64,000 bases of DNA from Actinomycetota bacterium (GCA_016213645.1 JACQZY010000003.1:68749-132748); one strand, 5' to 3'; shown: positions 47,613 to 57,548, counted from the stretch's first letter. Made by a program: numbers and translations. The notes: a model not told the origin generated them from the letters alone.

Positions 47613-49340
47613 GTGCCGGTTTTTCGAGCTCATCACGATCGGTCCAGCGCTTTTCGCACGGCAACCACGTTTCTCGCGGCGCTGATGCTCTTGGCGGCGG
47701 GAGCCACGCTCGCGCTCGCGGCCGCGTCTGACCTGGACCCGGCGTTCGGTACGGGAGGCAAGACGACTCTTTCGATCGGCGGCTTGGGCGATCAGGCGGA
47801 AGATCTGGCACTTCAACCTGACGGCAAAATCGTCGTCGCGGGCAGTAGCAACGCGCCCGGCAATTCTGATTTCGGAGTTGCGCGATTCAATCCCGACGGT
47901 TCCCTTGACCCCACGTTCAGCCTTGACGGCAAGGCGCAGACTCCGATCGGCGCGGGACACGACTTCGCAAACACCGTCGCGCTTCAATCGGACGGCAAGT
48001 TCGTAGTGGCCGGTGAGACCGCGAACGGCGCCAACTTCGACTTCGGAATCGTCCGTTACAACGCCGACGGCACGCTGGATGCGAGCTTCGACGGTGACGG
48101 GATCGCAACCACGGCGATCGGGCTTGGAAACGACAGCATCGTCGGGGAAGCCATTCAAGCTGACGGCAAAATCGTCGTGGCCGGCTATGCCGCGGGTTTC
48201 GGCGGCACCAATTTCGCACTCGCCCGTTTCAATCCGAATGGTTCGCTCGACGCGACGTTTGACGGAGACGGACGGTTGACCACGGTGTTCGGGCCGGGTG
48301 ACGACTTGATCTACGACGTCGCGCTGCAACCGGACGGCAAGATCGTGGTGGCCGGTGCCACTGACAACGGTTCCGATTCCGACTTCGCGTTCGCACGCTA
48401 CAACTCCGATGGGAGCCTGGACGCGACTTTCGATTCCGACGGTAAATCGACAGCGTCGTTTGGCGCTAACAGTGAAACCGCCCGCGGAGTGGTTTTGCAG
48501 CCCGACGGAAAGATCGTCGCCGCCGGAGAAAGGTTCAACGGCGTCGACTATGACTTTTGTCTAACCCGGCTCAACCCGAACGGCTCGCTCGATGCCGGAT
48601 TTGACGGAGACGGGAAAGTGACGACCTCGATCGGGGTGGACGGCGAATACGCGCACGACGTCGCGCTTCAGCCGAACGGAAAGATCGTTGCGGCCGGCAA
48701 GGCGTACTCTGGCGCGACGGGCGACTTCGCTTTGATCCGTTACAACTCGGACGGTTCGCTTGACAACTCGTTTGACGGCGATGGAAAGCTCACCACTTCG
48801 TTCGGCGTGGACAACGACAGCGCTCACGCGGTCGCGATTCAACCTGACGGCAAAATCGTGGCGGCGGGCTACAGCGTCGGCGGCGCCACCTTTGACTTCG
48901 CACTGTCCCGCTACATCGGTGACCCGCCCGCGGCCGCTCCCGCCGATGCGCCGACTTCCACCATCAGCTCGCCTGCTCGCAAGAAGGTCCGGAGACAAAA
49001 ACTCAAAGCCTTCAGAGGCACCGCCGGCCCTGCCGGACAGGTGGCAATGGTTGAGATCTCGCTGCGGCGCATCGACAAGAGGCTGCTCAAACGAAAGGGT
49101 CGCTGTCTGTGGCTGAAAAACGCGCGCGGCGCATTCTCCAAGTCAAAGTCCAAGTCCGGCAAGTGCTCCGAGCATCGCTTTCTGCCGGCTTCGGGAACGG
49201 CCGAATGGTCGTACAAACTAAAACGGCGTCTACGCCGCGGTTCCTATGAACTGCGCGTACGCGTGACGCTCACCAGCGGCGTCCGCAATGAAACGTTCTC
49301 GACCGCAAAGGGCAGCCTGAAGCGTTTTCGTGTTTACTGA
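47613..49340 (+). CDS. Secreted delta-60 repeat protein, tandem paralogue
   Basis: A 575-residue protein whose GTG start directly abuts the stop of the preceding gene (TGAGTG), implying coupled translation. It has the same plan as its neighbour: a signal peptide (LLAAGATLALAAASD is nearly identical), seven repeats of about 57 residues, a linker and the C-terminal domain with GRCLWLK ... SGKCSEH. The repeats diverge from those of the first protein, so the duplication is not recent. Both could form one complex or be alternative surface proteins. Confidence 0.87.
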   Translation: MPVFRAHHDRSSAFRTATTFLAALMLLAAGATLALAAASDLDPAFGTGGKTTLSIGGLGDQAEDLALQPDGKIVVAGSSNAPGNSDFGVARFNPDGSLDPTFSLDGKAQTPIGAGHDFANTVALQSDGKFVVAGETANGANFDFGIVRYNADGTLDASFDGDGIATTAIGLGNDSIVGEAIQADGKIVVAGYAAGFGGTNFALARFNPNGSLDATFDGDGRLTTVFGPGDDLIYDVALQPDGKIVVAGATDNGSDSDFAFARYNSDGSLDATFDSDGKSTASFGANSETARGVVLQPDGKIVAAGERFNGVDYDFCLTRLNPNGSLDAGFDGDGKVTTSIGVDGEYAHDVALQPNGKIVAAGKAYSGATGDFALIRYNSDGSLDNSFDGDGKLTTSFGVDNDSAHAVAIQPDGKIVAAGYSVGGATFDFALSRYIGDPPAAAPADAPTSTISSPARKKVRRQKLKAFRGTAGPAGQVAMVEISLRRIDKRLLKRKGRCLWLKNARGAFSKSKSKSGKCSEHRFLPASGTAEWSYKLKRRLRRGSYELRVRVTLTSGVRNETFSTAKGSLKRFRVY

Positions 49341-49424
49341 ACATGGTCTCGGTCTGAAAGTTCGGTCGGTCGACGGTCGATTCGCGATCCCGCGCGGCAG
49401 CCCGCTGGACCTACACTTTCGCGG

Positions 49425-50765
49425 ATGGAAGACCTCGCCACACTCGATCGCAGATACCTCTGGCACCCGTTCACTCAACAGCGTGGCTGGATCGGCGAAG
49501 ACGCGCCGATCATCACGCGGGCCGAGGGCTTCACGCTTTACGACACCGAGGGACGAGCCTACATCGACGGCGTCTCGTCGCTTTGGTGCAACGTGCACGG
49601 TCACCGGCATCCAGGGATCGACGCCGCGATCCGCGAACAGCTCGACCGCGTGGCCCACACAACGATGCTTGGACTCACGCACGAACCGGCGATTCGCCTG
49701 GCGCAGCGTCTGATCGAGATCGCGCCGCCGGGGTTGTCCCGCGTGTTCTACAGCGACAGCGGCTCCACCGCCACGGAGATCGCCGTCAAGATCGCCTACC
49801 AGCACTGGCAGCAGGCCGGGCAGCCGCGACGAACCCGCTTTGTCAGTCTGCGCGAGGCCTACCACGGTGACACGATCGGCTCCGTGTCCGTGGGTGGGAT
49901 CGACCTCTTTCACGCCACCTACCGTCCCCTGCTGTTCGAAACTCTGAAGGCCGAACCCGGCGACGCCGACGACCTGCGCCGAGTGCTTGAAGCGCACGGC
50001 GAGGAAGTCGCGGCGGTGATCATGGAACCGCTTGTGCAGGGTGCGGCGGGCATGATCGTGCACCCGCCCGGATACCTGCGCGCGGTACGCGAGCTCTGTG
50101 ACGAGTTCGGCACGTTGCTGATCTGCGACGAGGTGGCGACCGGCTTCGGTCGCACCGGGCGCATGTTCGCATGCGAACACGAGGGCGTGACCCCGGACCT
50201 GCTGTGCCTGGCAAAAGGCATCAGCGGCGGCTACCTGCCGCTCGCGGCAACGCTGACCAGCGAATCGCTCTACGCGAGCTTCCTTGGTCGGCACGACGAG
50301 TTCAAGACCTTCTTCCACGGCCACACGTTCACCGGCAACCCGTTGGCCTGCGCCGCCGCCATCGCGTCGCTTGACGCCTTCGATCAAGACGACGTGCTGG
50401 CGAACGTCACCGAATTGGACAGGCTTCTTGAAAGCTTGCTCGAACCGCTCACGGCGATGCCACGCGTGCGCGAAATACGCCGGCGGGGATTGATGGTGGG
50501 CATCGAGCTTTCCGGATTCGAGCCGTCAGATCGGTCGGGGCACCAGGTCACGCTCGCCGCGCGACGGCGCGGCGCGATAATCCGTCCACTGGGCGACGTG
50601 GTCGTATTGATGCCGGCGCCGGCGATGGACGCGGACACGCTGCGTGAACTCGTGCGAATCACGGTGGATTCGATCGCCGAAGTGACCGGCGCCACCAGCC
50701 ACATTGAACCGGCCGTCGAAGCCCCGGCCGCGCTCGGCGCAAACACCGAGGAGACAGCGCGATGA
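49425..50765 (+). CDS. bioA: Adenosylmethionine-8-amino-7-oxononanoate aminotransferase
   Basis: A 446-residue class III PLP aminotransferase that uses S-adenosylmethionine as amino donor in biotin synthesis. Marks: RRYLWHPFTQQRGW, the BioA-specific SSLWCNVHGHRHPGID, FYSDSGSTATEIAVKIAYQ, AYHGDTIGSVSVGGID, LICDEVATGFGRTG and the PLP Lys in CLAKGISGGYLPLAA (about residue 265). It is separated from bioFD by the two delta-60 genes. No bioB is seen in the window. Confidence 0.95.
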   Translation: MEDLATLDRRYLWHPFTQQRGWIGEDAPIITRAEGFTLYDTEGRAYIDGVSSLWCNVHGHRHPGIDAAIREQLDRVAHTTMLGLTHEPAIRLAQRLIEIAPPGLSRVFYSDSGSTATEIAVKIAYQHWQQAGQPRRTRFVSLREAYHGDTIGSVSVGGIDLFHATYRPLLFETLKAEPGDADDLRRVLEAHGEEVAAVIMEPLVQGAAGMIVHPPGYLRAVRELCDEFGTLLICDEVATGFGRTGRMFACEHEGVTPDLLCLAKGISGGYLPLAATLTSESLYASFLGRHDEFKTFFHGHTFTGNPLACAAAIASLDAFDQDDVLANVTELDRLLESLLEPLTAMPRVREIRRRGLMVGIELSGFEPSDRSGHQVTLAARRRGAIIRPLGDVVVLMPAPAMDADTLRELVRITVDSIAEVTGATSHIEPAVEAPAALGANTEETAR

Positions 50766-51361
50766 CGGTTGAACCGCGTCACGCCGCGTCGGTGATCGTG
50801 CTGCGCGATTCCGAGGAGGGAATGCAGATCCTCTTCGTCAGACGCTCTCCGGATCTCAAGTTCATGGGTGGAGCGTGGGTGTTCCCCGGCGGCGCCGTCG
50901 CCGAGGAGGATGGAGAGCGGATCAGCGACGATCTCAGGTTCCGCAAATGCGGCGTGCGCGAGACGCAGGAGGAGTCCGGCATCGTGCTTCCCGACCCGCT
51001 CGCGCTGGTGCCGTTCTCGCGATGGATCACGCCGGAGCCGGCGCCGATCCGCTTCGACACGCGCTTCTATCTGGTTCGCAGTCCCAATGGCGCCGAGCCG
51101 GCGCCCGACCGCCGCGAGGTGGATCGCGCCGAATGGTGGACACCCGCCGAGGCGCTGGACAAGTACGTCAGGGAGACCGCCGAGCTGCACTTCCCCACGA
51201 TCAAGCAGGTCGAACGTCTGGCTCCGCATGCCGAGGTTGACACCGCGCTCGACGAGGCGAGCAAGTCATCGGTTGAGCCGATCCTGCCGCGCGTGGCGGC
51301 CACCGACGACGGCTTCGAGATCCTGCTGCCCGGCGACCCGGGCTACGACAAGGCGATCTGA
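50762..51361 (+). CDS. NUDIX hydrolase
   Basis: A 199-residue hydrolase overlapping the bioA stop by 4 nt. The Nudix box runs from GGAVAEED to RETQEESGIVLP (about residues 41-80), with an insert between its two halves, as in the CoA-type/NUDT19-like branch. The core Glu residues of REtqEEsG are present. Substrate unknown; translation coupled to bioA. Its 3' end overlaps the convergent egtD by 19 nt. Confidence 0.88.
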   Translation: MTVEPRHAASVIVLRDSEEGMQILFVRRSPDLKFMGGAWVFPGGAVAEEDGERISDDLRFRKCGVRETQEESGIVLPDPLALVPFSRWITPEPAPIRFDTRFYLVRSPNGAEPAPDRREVDRAEWWTPAEALDKYVRETAELHFPTIKQVERLAPHAEVDTALDEASKSSVEPILPRVAATDDGFEILLPGDPGYDKAI

Positions 51362-52368
51362 CCGGCGGCGGGCGCGGCGAGGGTCAGCGCGAACCGTGAA
51401 TCCTCGTCGGTGTACCAGCCGTATGGTTCCAGCCCGGCGATGCGTAGTTCGCGTTCAATTTCCTCGCGACTGAACTTGCGACTGATTTCCGTCCGGATCT
51501 CGTCGCCGGCCTCGAACTCCAACCGCATGTCCAGCGCCCCTATGCGCACGGACTGTGCGGCGTTTGCGCGTAACCGCATCTCGATCCAAGAGTTCTCCGG
51601 ATCGAAGAAGGCGATGTGATCAAAGCCGTCGAGGTCGAAATCGCCGGAGAGGTTGTCGTTGATGGTGGCAAGCACGTTCTTGTTGAACTCCGCGGTCACG
51701 CCCTGCGCGTCGTTGTAAGCCGCTTCCAGCTCACCGGATTCCTTGACAAGATCGACGCCGACCAGCAGGCTGTCGGCCGGCCCAAGCAGACGCCCCAGGC
51801 GCTTGAGAAAAAACGCCATGTGATCCGATTTCATGTTGCCGATCGTGCCGCCGAGAAAGGCGAACAACCGCGCCGGCGCCGGCGGCAATCCGCCGAGATG
51901 TTTTTCGAAATCGCCGATCACGCCGTGTACGCGTAGGCCGGTGTACTTCTCGATCAACCTCACGGAAGCCTCTCGCACGGCGGATTCAGAAAAGTCGATC
52001 GGTACGTACAGCGGATTCGCCGCTCGCTCGATCAACGGTTCGAGCAGCAACTCAGTCTTGTGGGAAGATCCGGAACCGAGTTCGACAAGGGTCTCTGCAC
52101 CGGCGATTCCGACGATCTGTCCCGCGCATCGCTCAAGAATCGCGCGCTCGGTACGAGTCGGGTAATACTCGGGCAACTCAGTGATGCGATCAAACAGCCG
52201 TGATCCGCGAGCGTCGTAAAAGTATTTCGGCGGAAGTTCGCGCGGTTCAGAGCCGAGGCCGTAATTTACGTCGTTCGCGAATGCGGTGATCCATTCGTCG
52301 CCGCGAAAGACATCGAGGCGCAGACTCGGAATCACCGGCGCGAAAGAAAGCTCGCCAACCGGTTCCAT
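51343..52368 (-). CDS. egtD: L-histidine N(alpha)-methyltransferase
   Basis: A roughly 341-residue SAM-dependent enzyme that trimethylates histidine to hercynine, the first step of ergothioneine synthesis. ELPPKYFYDARGSRLFDRITELPEYYPTRTE is the hallmark N-terminal region. The SAM loop is VELGSGSSHKTELLL, and LFAFLGGTIGNM and EFNKNVLATIN are further family motifs. I prefer the ATG at 52368; a TTG at 52437 would add 23 residues. It follows egtB in the same direction. Confidence 0.95.
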   Translation of the reverse strand: MEPVGELSFAPVIPSLRLDVFRGDEWITAFANDVNYGLGSEPRELPPKYFYDARGSRLFDRITELPEYYPTRTERAILERCAGQIVGIAGAETLVELGSGSSHKTELLLEPLIERAANPLYVPIDFSESAVREASVRLIEKYTGLRVHGVIGDFEKHLGGLPPAPARLFAFLGGTIGNMKSDHMAFFLKRLGRLLGPADSLLVGVDLVKESGELEAAYNDAQGVTAEFNKNVLATINDNLSGDFDLDGFDHIAFFDPENSWIEMRLRANAAQSVRIGALDMRLEFEAGDEIRTEISRKFSREEIERELRIAGLEPYGWYTDEDSRFALTLAAPAAGQIALS

Positions 52369-52461
52369 CAGGCGACAATACAGAGTTTTCGTTTCGCGTG
52401 AGCCGTCCAGCCGATCGTTCGGCGAGTGCCGGTGCAAGGAGCGCCCGGACGCTTTCGCCGG

Positions 52462-53781
52462 TTAGGCGTCGCGGGCGAGCCGGAGGCCTGAGAAGATCTG
52501 GCGCCGTTGGGGAAGGTCCCAGTTGCGGAAGCGGTTGTCCACGCTCCGCGCGCGAGTGGCCCATGATCCTCCGCGCAGCACGCGGTATCCCTGATCGAAG
52601 AACGGGGCCGAGTATTGCTCGTAGCAAAACGGCGAGAACCCGGGATACGCGGCGAACTCACTGGAGGTCCACTCCCACACCTGACCGGCCATGTCGGAGG
52701 GCGCCCCCGTGGGAGCACACACGCCCACCGGAACGGTGCCAAACGCCCGCTGGTCCAGATTCGCGAGGCCGGACCGCCATTGGCCGTCGCCCCAGGGATG
52801 GCGGCGGCGCGCGGCGCCGGGACCGGTCGCGGGATCATAAGACGCCGCCACTTCCCACTCGAATTCGCTCGGCAGCCGCGCGCCGTGCGCACGTGCAAAG
52901 GCGTCGGCCTCGAACCAACTGACGTGGATCACCGGCGCGTCGTCAAGCAACGGTCTGGGCTCGCCGAATCCGCGTTCAAAAGCTTGGCCACCCTCGATCA
53001 GCCAGTGCAGCGGTGCGGTCGCGCCCTCGGACTTCAGCCACTCGCGACCGGCGGGCGACCAGTCCGAAAGATTCCGATAACCGCCGCCCTCGACCCACTG
53101 CCGGTACTCGCGATTGAGCACGGGCCGCGAAGCGATCGCGAACGCCGCCGGCATGACCGTGTGCGCGGACTGCTCGTTGTCGTAGGCGAAGGCGCCGGGC
53201 TCGGCGGTGGCGCCGATCAGGTAGCCACCGGCCGGGTATTCGATCCATTCAGGCGAGGCGGCGGCCGCGACGGCGGTCTCGGTGGCGAACTGATCAGTCT
53301 CGCTCGCGGCACCCATCACACCGGTCTCGCCCGCGACTTGCCATAGACCTTTCGGCGGCGCGTAGTCATCCATCATCCTCAGCATTTGAAGCATCGTCTC
53401 GTTGTGTTGCTGTTCGTGCTGAATAACCAGCTCCGCGCGGTACGGGTCGATCGCCGACTCCAGCGCGGCCACGCGATCGCGCACCGCGGTCATATACGCA
53501 AAGCACTCGTCGCGCGTCGGCAGCGGCAGCTTTCCTCGCACCGCGCGCGGTTGCTTGAATGGGTTGAACATTGCGTCCAGTTCGGCGTCGTCCGAGCCAA
53601 GCAGCCAGCGCTGCTCAAAATTGGCGATGTGTCCCAAATCCCAGATCAGCGGCGAAAGCAACGGCGTCACCACGCGCGAGAGCTGTTCTTCGGTCATGTC
53701 GCGCACAAGAGCCAGCGTGCGCTCGCGCGTTTCGCCCATCACGGCTAACACGCCGTCAACTCTCGAACGCACCGGCGGCAT
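52462..53781 (-). CDS. egtB: Ergothioneine sulfoxide synthase
   Basis: A 439-residue non-heme iron enzyme that joins a thiol to hercynine with O2. A DinB-like N-domain supplies the iron ligands: His in WDLGHIANFEQRW and the HEQQHNE pair (HX3H). A formylglycine-enzyme-like C-domain follows (VLRGGSWATRARS, FRNWDLPQRRQIFSGLRLARDA). The Asp and Arg in NWDLPQRR match residues that bind gamma-glutamylcysteine in mycobacterial EgtB. The ATG at 53781 gives the usual N-terminus; 53859 is possible. It diverges from the GH2 gene. egtA and egtC are not in the window. Confidence 0.94.
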   Translation of the reverse strand: MPPVRSRVDGVLAVMGETRERTLALVRDMTEEQLSRVVTPLLSPLIWDLGHIANFEQRWLLGSDDAELDAMFNPFKQPRAVRGKLPLPTRDECFAYMTAVRDRVAALESAIDPYRAELVIQHEQQHNETMLQMLRMMDDYAPPKGLWQVAGETGVMGAASETDQFATETAVAAAASPEWIEYPAGGYLIGATAEPGAFAYDNEQSAHTVMPAAFAIASRPVLNREYRQWVEGGGYRNLSDWSPAGREWLKSEGATAPLHWLIEGGQAFERGFGEPRPLLDDAPVIHVSWFEADAFARAHGARLPSEFEWEVAASYDPATGPGAARRRHPWGDGQWRSGLANLDQRAFGTVPVGVCAPTGAPSDMAGQVWEWTSSEFAAYPGFSPFCYEQYSAPFFDQGYRVLRGGSWATRARSVDNRFRNWDLPQRRQIFSGLRLARDA

Positions 53782-53976
53782 CTTCAGCACATTACGCCTA
53801 CGCGGCGGGAAACGTCGCCAGGACCCGGCGGGCGTGAGTGGCCGGGCCGACCGGGCCATACGGACAAGCGAACCGGCGCCGCACGCGACCAACCTGCATT
53901 CCGGCCCGACAAGACACCGCACGCCGCATTTCACAGACACCCGGAACGGTTTACCGGAACCTCCGCGCCGGTTAGT

Positions 53977-55899
53977 GTGTTGGGTCAAGTGGTGGCCCTC
54001 GGACCCGCACACACTCACACACCGCGCCGCGCGGCGCGTCTCTTCACGTTTTCGGCGGCCGTAGCCGCGGCCCTGGCCTGCCTCGCGATGATCGCCTCCG
54101 CACGGGCGCAGGCCGCCTATTCCCCCACACCCGGCGCTCCGTACACCAATGGACCGCGCGGCCGCTATCAACTTGACGGCGACTGGTTTCTGCGCCGCGA
54201 CCCCGGAAACGACGGCTTACGCGCCGGCTGGCAGCGAGCCAAAGCTTTTGACACCGGTGCCGGTTGGCAGCCGATCCACGTGCCAAACGCCTTCAACGCC
54301 GGCGACTTCTCGGAGTCCAGCTACACGGGCGCCACCGCTTGGTACGCCACCGAGTTCATCAGACCCCGTTCACCGCGCGGATCTGTCTGGATTCTGCACT
54401 TCGATTCCGTCAACTTCAAGGCCCGCGCATGGCTAAACGGCAAGGAAATCGGATCGCACACCGGTGGCTTTCTGCCGTTCGAGCTACGAGCCGGCTCGAT
54501 CAAGGGCGGGATCAATCGGCTGGTCGTGCGCGTCGACAGCCGGCTCAGCGAAACCTCCGTCCCCTCCCAGGAATCCCGCAACGACCAGCTCACCGGCGGC
54601 TGGTGGAACTACGGCGGAATCCTGCGCGAGGTCGGCCTACGGCGAAGTGGCCGGATTGACGTCTCATCCCTGGCCACCCGCACGCGCTTCAAGAGCAGGC
54701 GCGGCCCGGCAAAGATCACCGTGCTTGCGCGCGTCACCAATTACGGGCGGCGCAAGGCTCGCCTCAAACTGTCCGGCCGCTTCGGCGGGTCCGCGGTGCG
54801 GTTTCGCGCGGCGACGCTGAAGCGCGGCGCGAGCACCGAGCTGGTTGGCACAACGACGATCCGCAGACCGCGGCTCTGGCAACCCGGCTCGCCGAATCTC
54901 TATCCGGTCAGCGTCAGCGGAGGCGGCGCGGGCTACAGGCTCAACGCAGGCATCCGCCGCTTCAGCGTCAGCCGCCAGGGAGCGCTTTCGCTAAATGGAC
55001 AGAAAGTGCGTCTGCGCGGAATCAGCTTCCACGAAGCCGACGATCAGGTCGGCGGCGCGTGGACCCCGGCGGTGCGTGACGCCAACCTCGCGCTGATCGT
55101 CCAACTTGGCGCGAACATGATCCGCACGCACTACCCGCTGGGTCCGTCGATCATGGAGTGGGCGGATCGCAACGGCATTTTGGTTTGGAGTCAGGTCCCC
55201 GCGTTTCGGCCGCGTGAAACTCAGTTGAAGTCGGTGCGCTATCGGGAGAGCGCCGTGCGCTTCGCGCGCGAGATGGTTCTGGCCAATAGAGCGCACCCGA
55301 GCGTGCTGGTTTGGAGCCTGATGAACGAACCCGTACCCGCAAGCACGTTCTGGCTGAACAAGGCGATTGCCGCGCAGAAGAACGCCGTAACCAAGCTCGA
55401 TCCCGGCGGGTTGACCGGTGCGGACTACGCCGCCGCGCCCGAAGACGAGCTACAGCACCCGGCGTACCGCAAGCTCGACATTCTCGGCGTCAACGAGTAT
55501 TTCGGCTGGTACCCGGGCCTGCTCGGCTCCACGATGGATCTCAACAAATTGGTGCCATACCTTGACTATCTGCACGACGCCTACGCGCGTCAGGCGTTGT
55601 TTGTGACCGAGTTCGGTGCGGAGGCCAACCGCAACGGTTCGGCGGACGAAATGGGCACCTACGAGTTTCAGACCAATTACATGCTCACGCAGATGCGCCT
55701 GCTGCGCGACGTCCAATATCTGAACGGCTACTTCGCCTGGGCGCTGAAGGACTACCCCGTCCGCCCCGACTGGTCCGGCGGCAACCCGGACCCTTCGCCG
55801 CCATACAGCAAGAAAGGCCTGTGGGACCAGTTCGGCAACGCAAAACCCGCCGAAGCCGAGGTGGAGCGGGAGTTCAAGGCAACTTCGCCGTACCGCTAG
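53977..55899 (+). CDS. Secreted glycoside hydrolase family 2 protein
   Basis: A 640-residue beta-glycosidase with a signal peptide ending near ARAQA|AY (about residue 45). The order is a sugar-binding jelly-roll, an immunoglobulin-like domain and a TIM barrel. The acid/base Glu is in VWSLMNEP (about residue 448) and the nucleophile in FVTEFGAE (about residue 545). GHXXXRTHYP-type signature residues are seen around GANMIRTHYPLGP. Beta-galactosidase, glucuronidase or mannosidase specificity cannot be told. TTG start, chosen because it keeps the whole export signal; a GTG 13 nt further on is in another frame. Confidence 0.9.
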   Translation: MLGQVVALGPAHTHTPRRAARLFTFSAAVAAALACLAMIASARAQAAYSPTPGAPYTNGPRGRYQLDGDWFLRRDPGNDGLRAGWQRAKAFDTGAGWQPIHVPNAFNAGDFSESSYTGATAWYATEFIRPRSPRGSVWILHFDSVNFKARAWLNGKEIGSHTGGFLPFELRAGSIKGGINRLVVRVDSRLSETSVPSQESRNDQLTGGWWNYGGILREVGLRRSGRIDVSSLATRTRFKSRRGPAKITVLARVTNYGRRKARLKLSGRFGGSAVRFRAATLKRGASTELVGTTTIRRPRLWQPGSPNLYPVSVSGGGAGYRLNAGIRRFSVSRQGALSLNGQKVRLRGISFHEADDQVGGAWTPAVRDANLALIVQLGANMIRTHYPLGPSIMEWADRNGILVWSQVPAFRPRETQLKSVRYRESAVRFAREMVLANRAHPSVLVWSLMNEPVPASTFWLNKAIAAQKNAVTKLDPGGLTGADYAAAPEDELQHPAYRKLDILGVNEYFGWYPGLLGSTMDLNKLVPYLDYLHDAYARQALFVTEFGAEANRNGSADEMGTYEFQTNYMLTQMRLLRDVQYLNGYFAWALKDYPVRPDWSGGNPDPSPPYSKKGLWDQFGNAKPAEAEVEREFKATSPYR

Positions 55900-55961
55900 T
55901 AATCCGTTCGACTACGCGACCGGAATCGCGTTGTTCCGGCGGAGCCGCGACGCCGTCGCGC

Positions 55962-56756
55962 TCAGCCGGTATCCGCCGAAAGGTGCCCCCAGTGCCGCCG
56001 GCCCTCCGGCTCGAAGTCCTCAACGAGCCGTCCTTCTAGATCGAGTTTCTCCAAATGTGACTGCATCGTGACGTGAGCGGCAAGTCGCAGGGCGGGCGGA
56101 ACGTCGGCCCACACGCGGTCAAGCAGCACCTCGCGCTCGCGCAGACCGTCGGACAGCGCGGCCAGCAGCCCCGCTTCACGGGCCGCGCGATGCTCTAGCT
56201 GCCGCGCCACGGCGTTCGCGGCGTCTTCGATCGGCTCGCCGTGGCCGGGCAAGATCAGGCGAGGCTCCAGCGCCTCGACCACGCGCAGCGATTCGAGATA
56301 CGCGATCAACGTGCCGCCACCGGGCGGAACGATCGTGGATGAACCGCCGAGAATCAGATCGCCACTGAAAAGCACGTCGCCAAGCGTGAAGACAAGGTGG
56401 TCGGCGGCGTGGCCGGGCGTGTGCACGGCGGTCAGGGGCGAATCCACGAGCAGTGCGCCAAACCGCAGCAGCGGCGGCTCGCCCAACTCCTCCCGCAGCG
56501 GCTCCACGCCCTCGCTGTGGTCGCCGTGATCGTGCGTCAAAGCCACGCCCGCCGGTTCGCCAAGCCGCCGGACGGCGGCGGCCAATGCGTGAATATGCCG
56601 GATGTCGGCCGGTCCGGGATCAACCACCCACACCTCGCCGCGGTCAACCACGAGATAGCTGTTGGTACCCGACAGCGTCATCGGACCGGGGTTTTCGGCC
56701 CGCATCAGGTAGACACCGGCCTCGCCGGCACGCGCAACAAGACGCTCGGTCAACAC
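55962..56756 (-). CDS. Metallo-beta-lactamase-fold hydrolase (LACTB2-like)
   Basis: A 264-residue zinc hydrolase with THDHGDHSEG (about residue 75), HTPGHAADH, SGDLILGG and LPGHGEPIEDA metal-site motifs, and a C-terminal winged-helix-like extension as in the glyoxalase-II/LACTB2 group. GTG start with a GAGGA site. Substrate unknown. It converges on the GH2 gene, with a 62-bp gap. Confidence 0.88.
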   Translation of the reverse strand: MLTERLVARAGEAGVYLMRAENPGPMTLSGTNSYLVVDRGEVWVVDPGPADIRHIHALAAAVRRLGEPAGVALTHDHGDHSEGVEPLREELGEPPLLRFGALLVDSPLTAVHTPGHAADHLVFTLGDVLFSGDLILGGSSTIVPPGGGTLIAYLESLRVVEALEPRLILPGHGEPIEDAANAVARQLEHRAAREAGLLAALSDGLREREVLLDRVWADVPPALRLAAHVTMQSHLEKLDLEGRLVEDFEPEGRRHWGHLSADTG

Positions 56757-56853
56757 ATCCTCAACATTCCTCGGTTACCCTGCGCGTCCGTCCGGTGTAA
56801 ATAGGGTGTCCGATCAATTCACCGGTCTTCTTCATGAAAGGAATGGGGTCACG

Positions 56854-57321
56854 GTGGAAGCACATGGAATGAAACCTCACCTACCTCGGCCGCATCTGTC
56901 GTTACGCGCCTACAGCGACGCGTTGACGCACGGATCGGTCGCGCAGATATTCGCAGTAGCGGCGGGCGTCGTACTCAGCGTGCTGGGCGTCGCATCGTTG
57001 ATCGTCAACGCGGACTTCTCCACGGGGTCCTCGCTGGCGGCAAAGGACCTGGTGTTCTTTGACGTCAACGGCTGGAGCGGCGTGCTGTACCTGGTCACCG
57101 GCCTGATGATGCTCTTGGCAGCAGTAGACGCGGCTCGCGCACGCACAATCGCGATGCTCGGCGGCGGCCTGTACCTGGTGCTGACTGTCTGGAGCATGCT
57201 CGACGACTCGATCCTGGGCCTACTGCCGGTCAACGATCCGATGGCGATGGTCTATGCCGCAATCGCGGTGATCGGCCTTGCCGCGGCGCTGCGACCGGAA
57301 GACGCGGAACGCGCTGGATGA
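56854..57321 (+). CDS. DUF4383 membrane protein
   Basis: A roughly 155-residue protein with four transmembrane helices and the DUF4383 pattern (FFDVNGWSGVLYLVTGLMML and a loop with NDPMAMVYAAIAVIGL). The GTG at 56854 has AAGGA 11 nt upstream; the longer form from GTG 56806 adds 16 residues without such a site. Function unknown. Confidence 0.8.
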   Translation: MEAHGMKPHLPRPHLSLRAYSDALTHGSVAQIFAVAAGVVLSVLGVASLIVNADFSTGSSLAAKDLVFFDVNGWSGVLYLVTGLMMLLAAVDAARARTIAMLGGGLYLVLTVWSMLDDSILGLLPVNDPMAMVYAAIAVIGLAAALRPEDAERAG

Positions 57322-57403
57322 CGACGCCGATCGCGGCATAGCCGCGGCGCGAGCCGCCCGGCACCACACGCTCACAAAGCTCGGCCGCCGCCCGCGGCCG
57401 CAA

Positions 57404-57428
57404 GCGGCCCCGAAAATCTCGGGGCCGC
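57404..57428. terminator. GC-rich hairpin after the DUF4383 gene
   Basis: GCGGCCCCGA (57404-57413) pairs with TCGGGGCCGC (57419-57428) around a 5-nt loop, 83 nt past the stop. No T tract follows. It is the main feature of the 248-bp gap 57322-57569. Confidence 0.6.
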
Positions 57429-57548
57429 CGTTTGCCGGGGAACGACGTCGGCAGCGACCTGAAACCGCTTGCGCCACGACCGGCGGCTTGACCGCGCTCG
57501 ACCGGCGCGACGGTTCAAGGCGTTTCATGCGCGGCCTGCCCGACGGAC

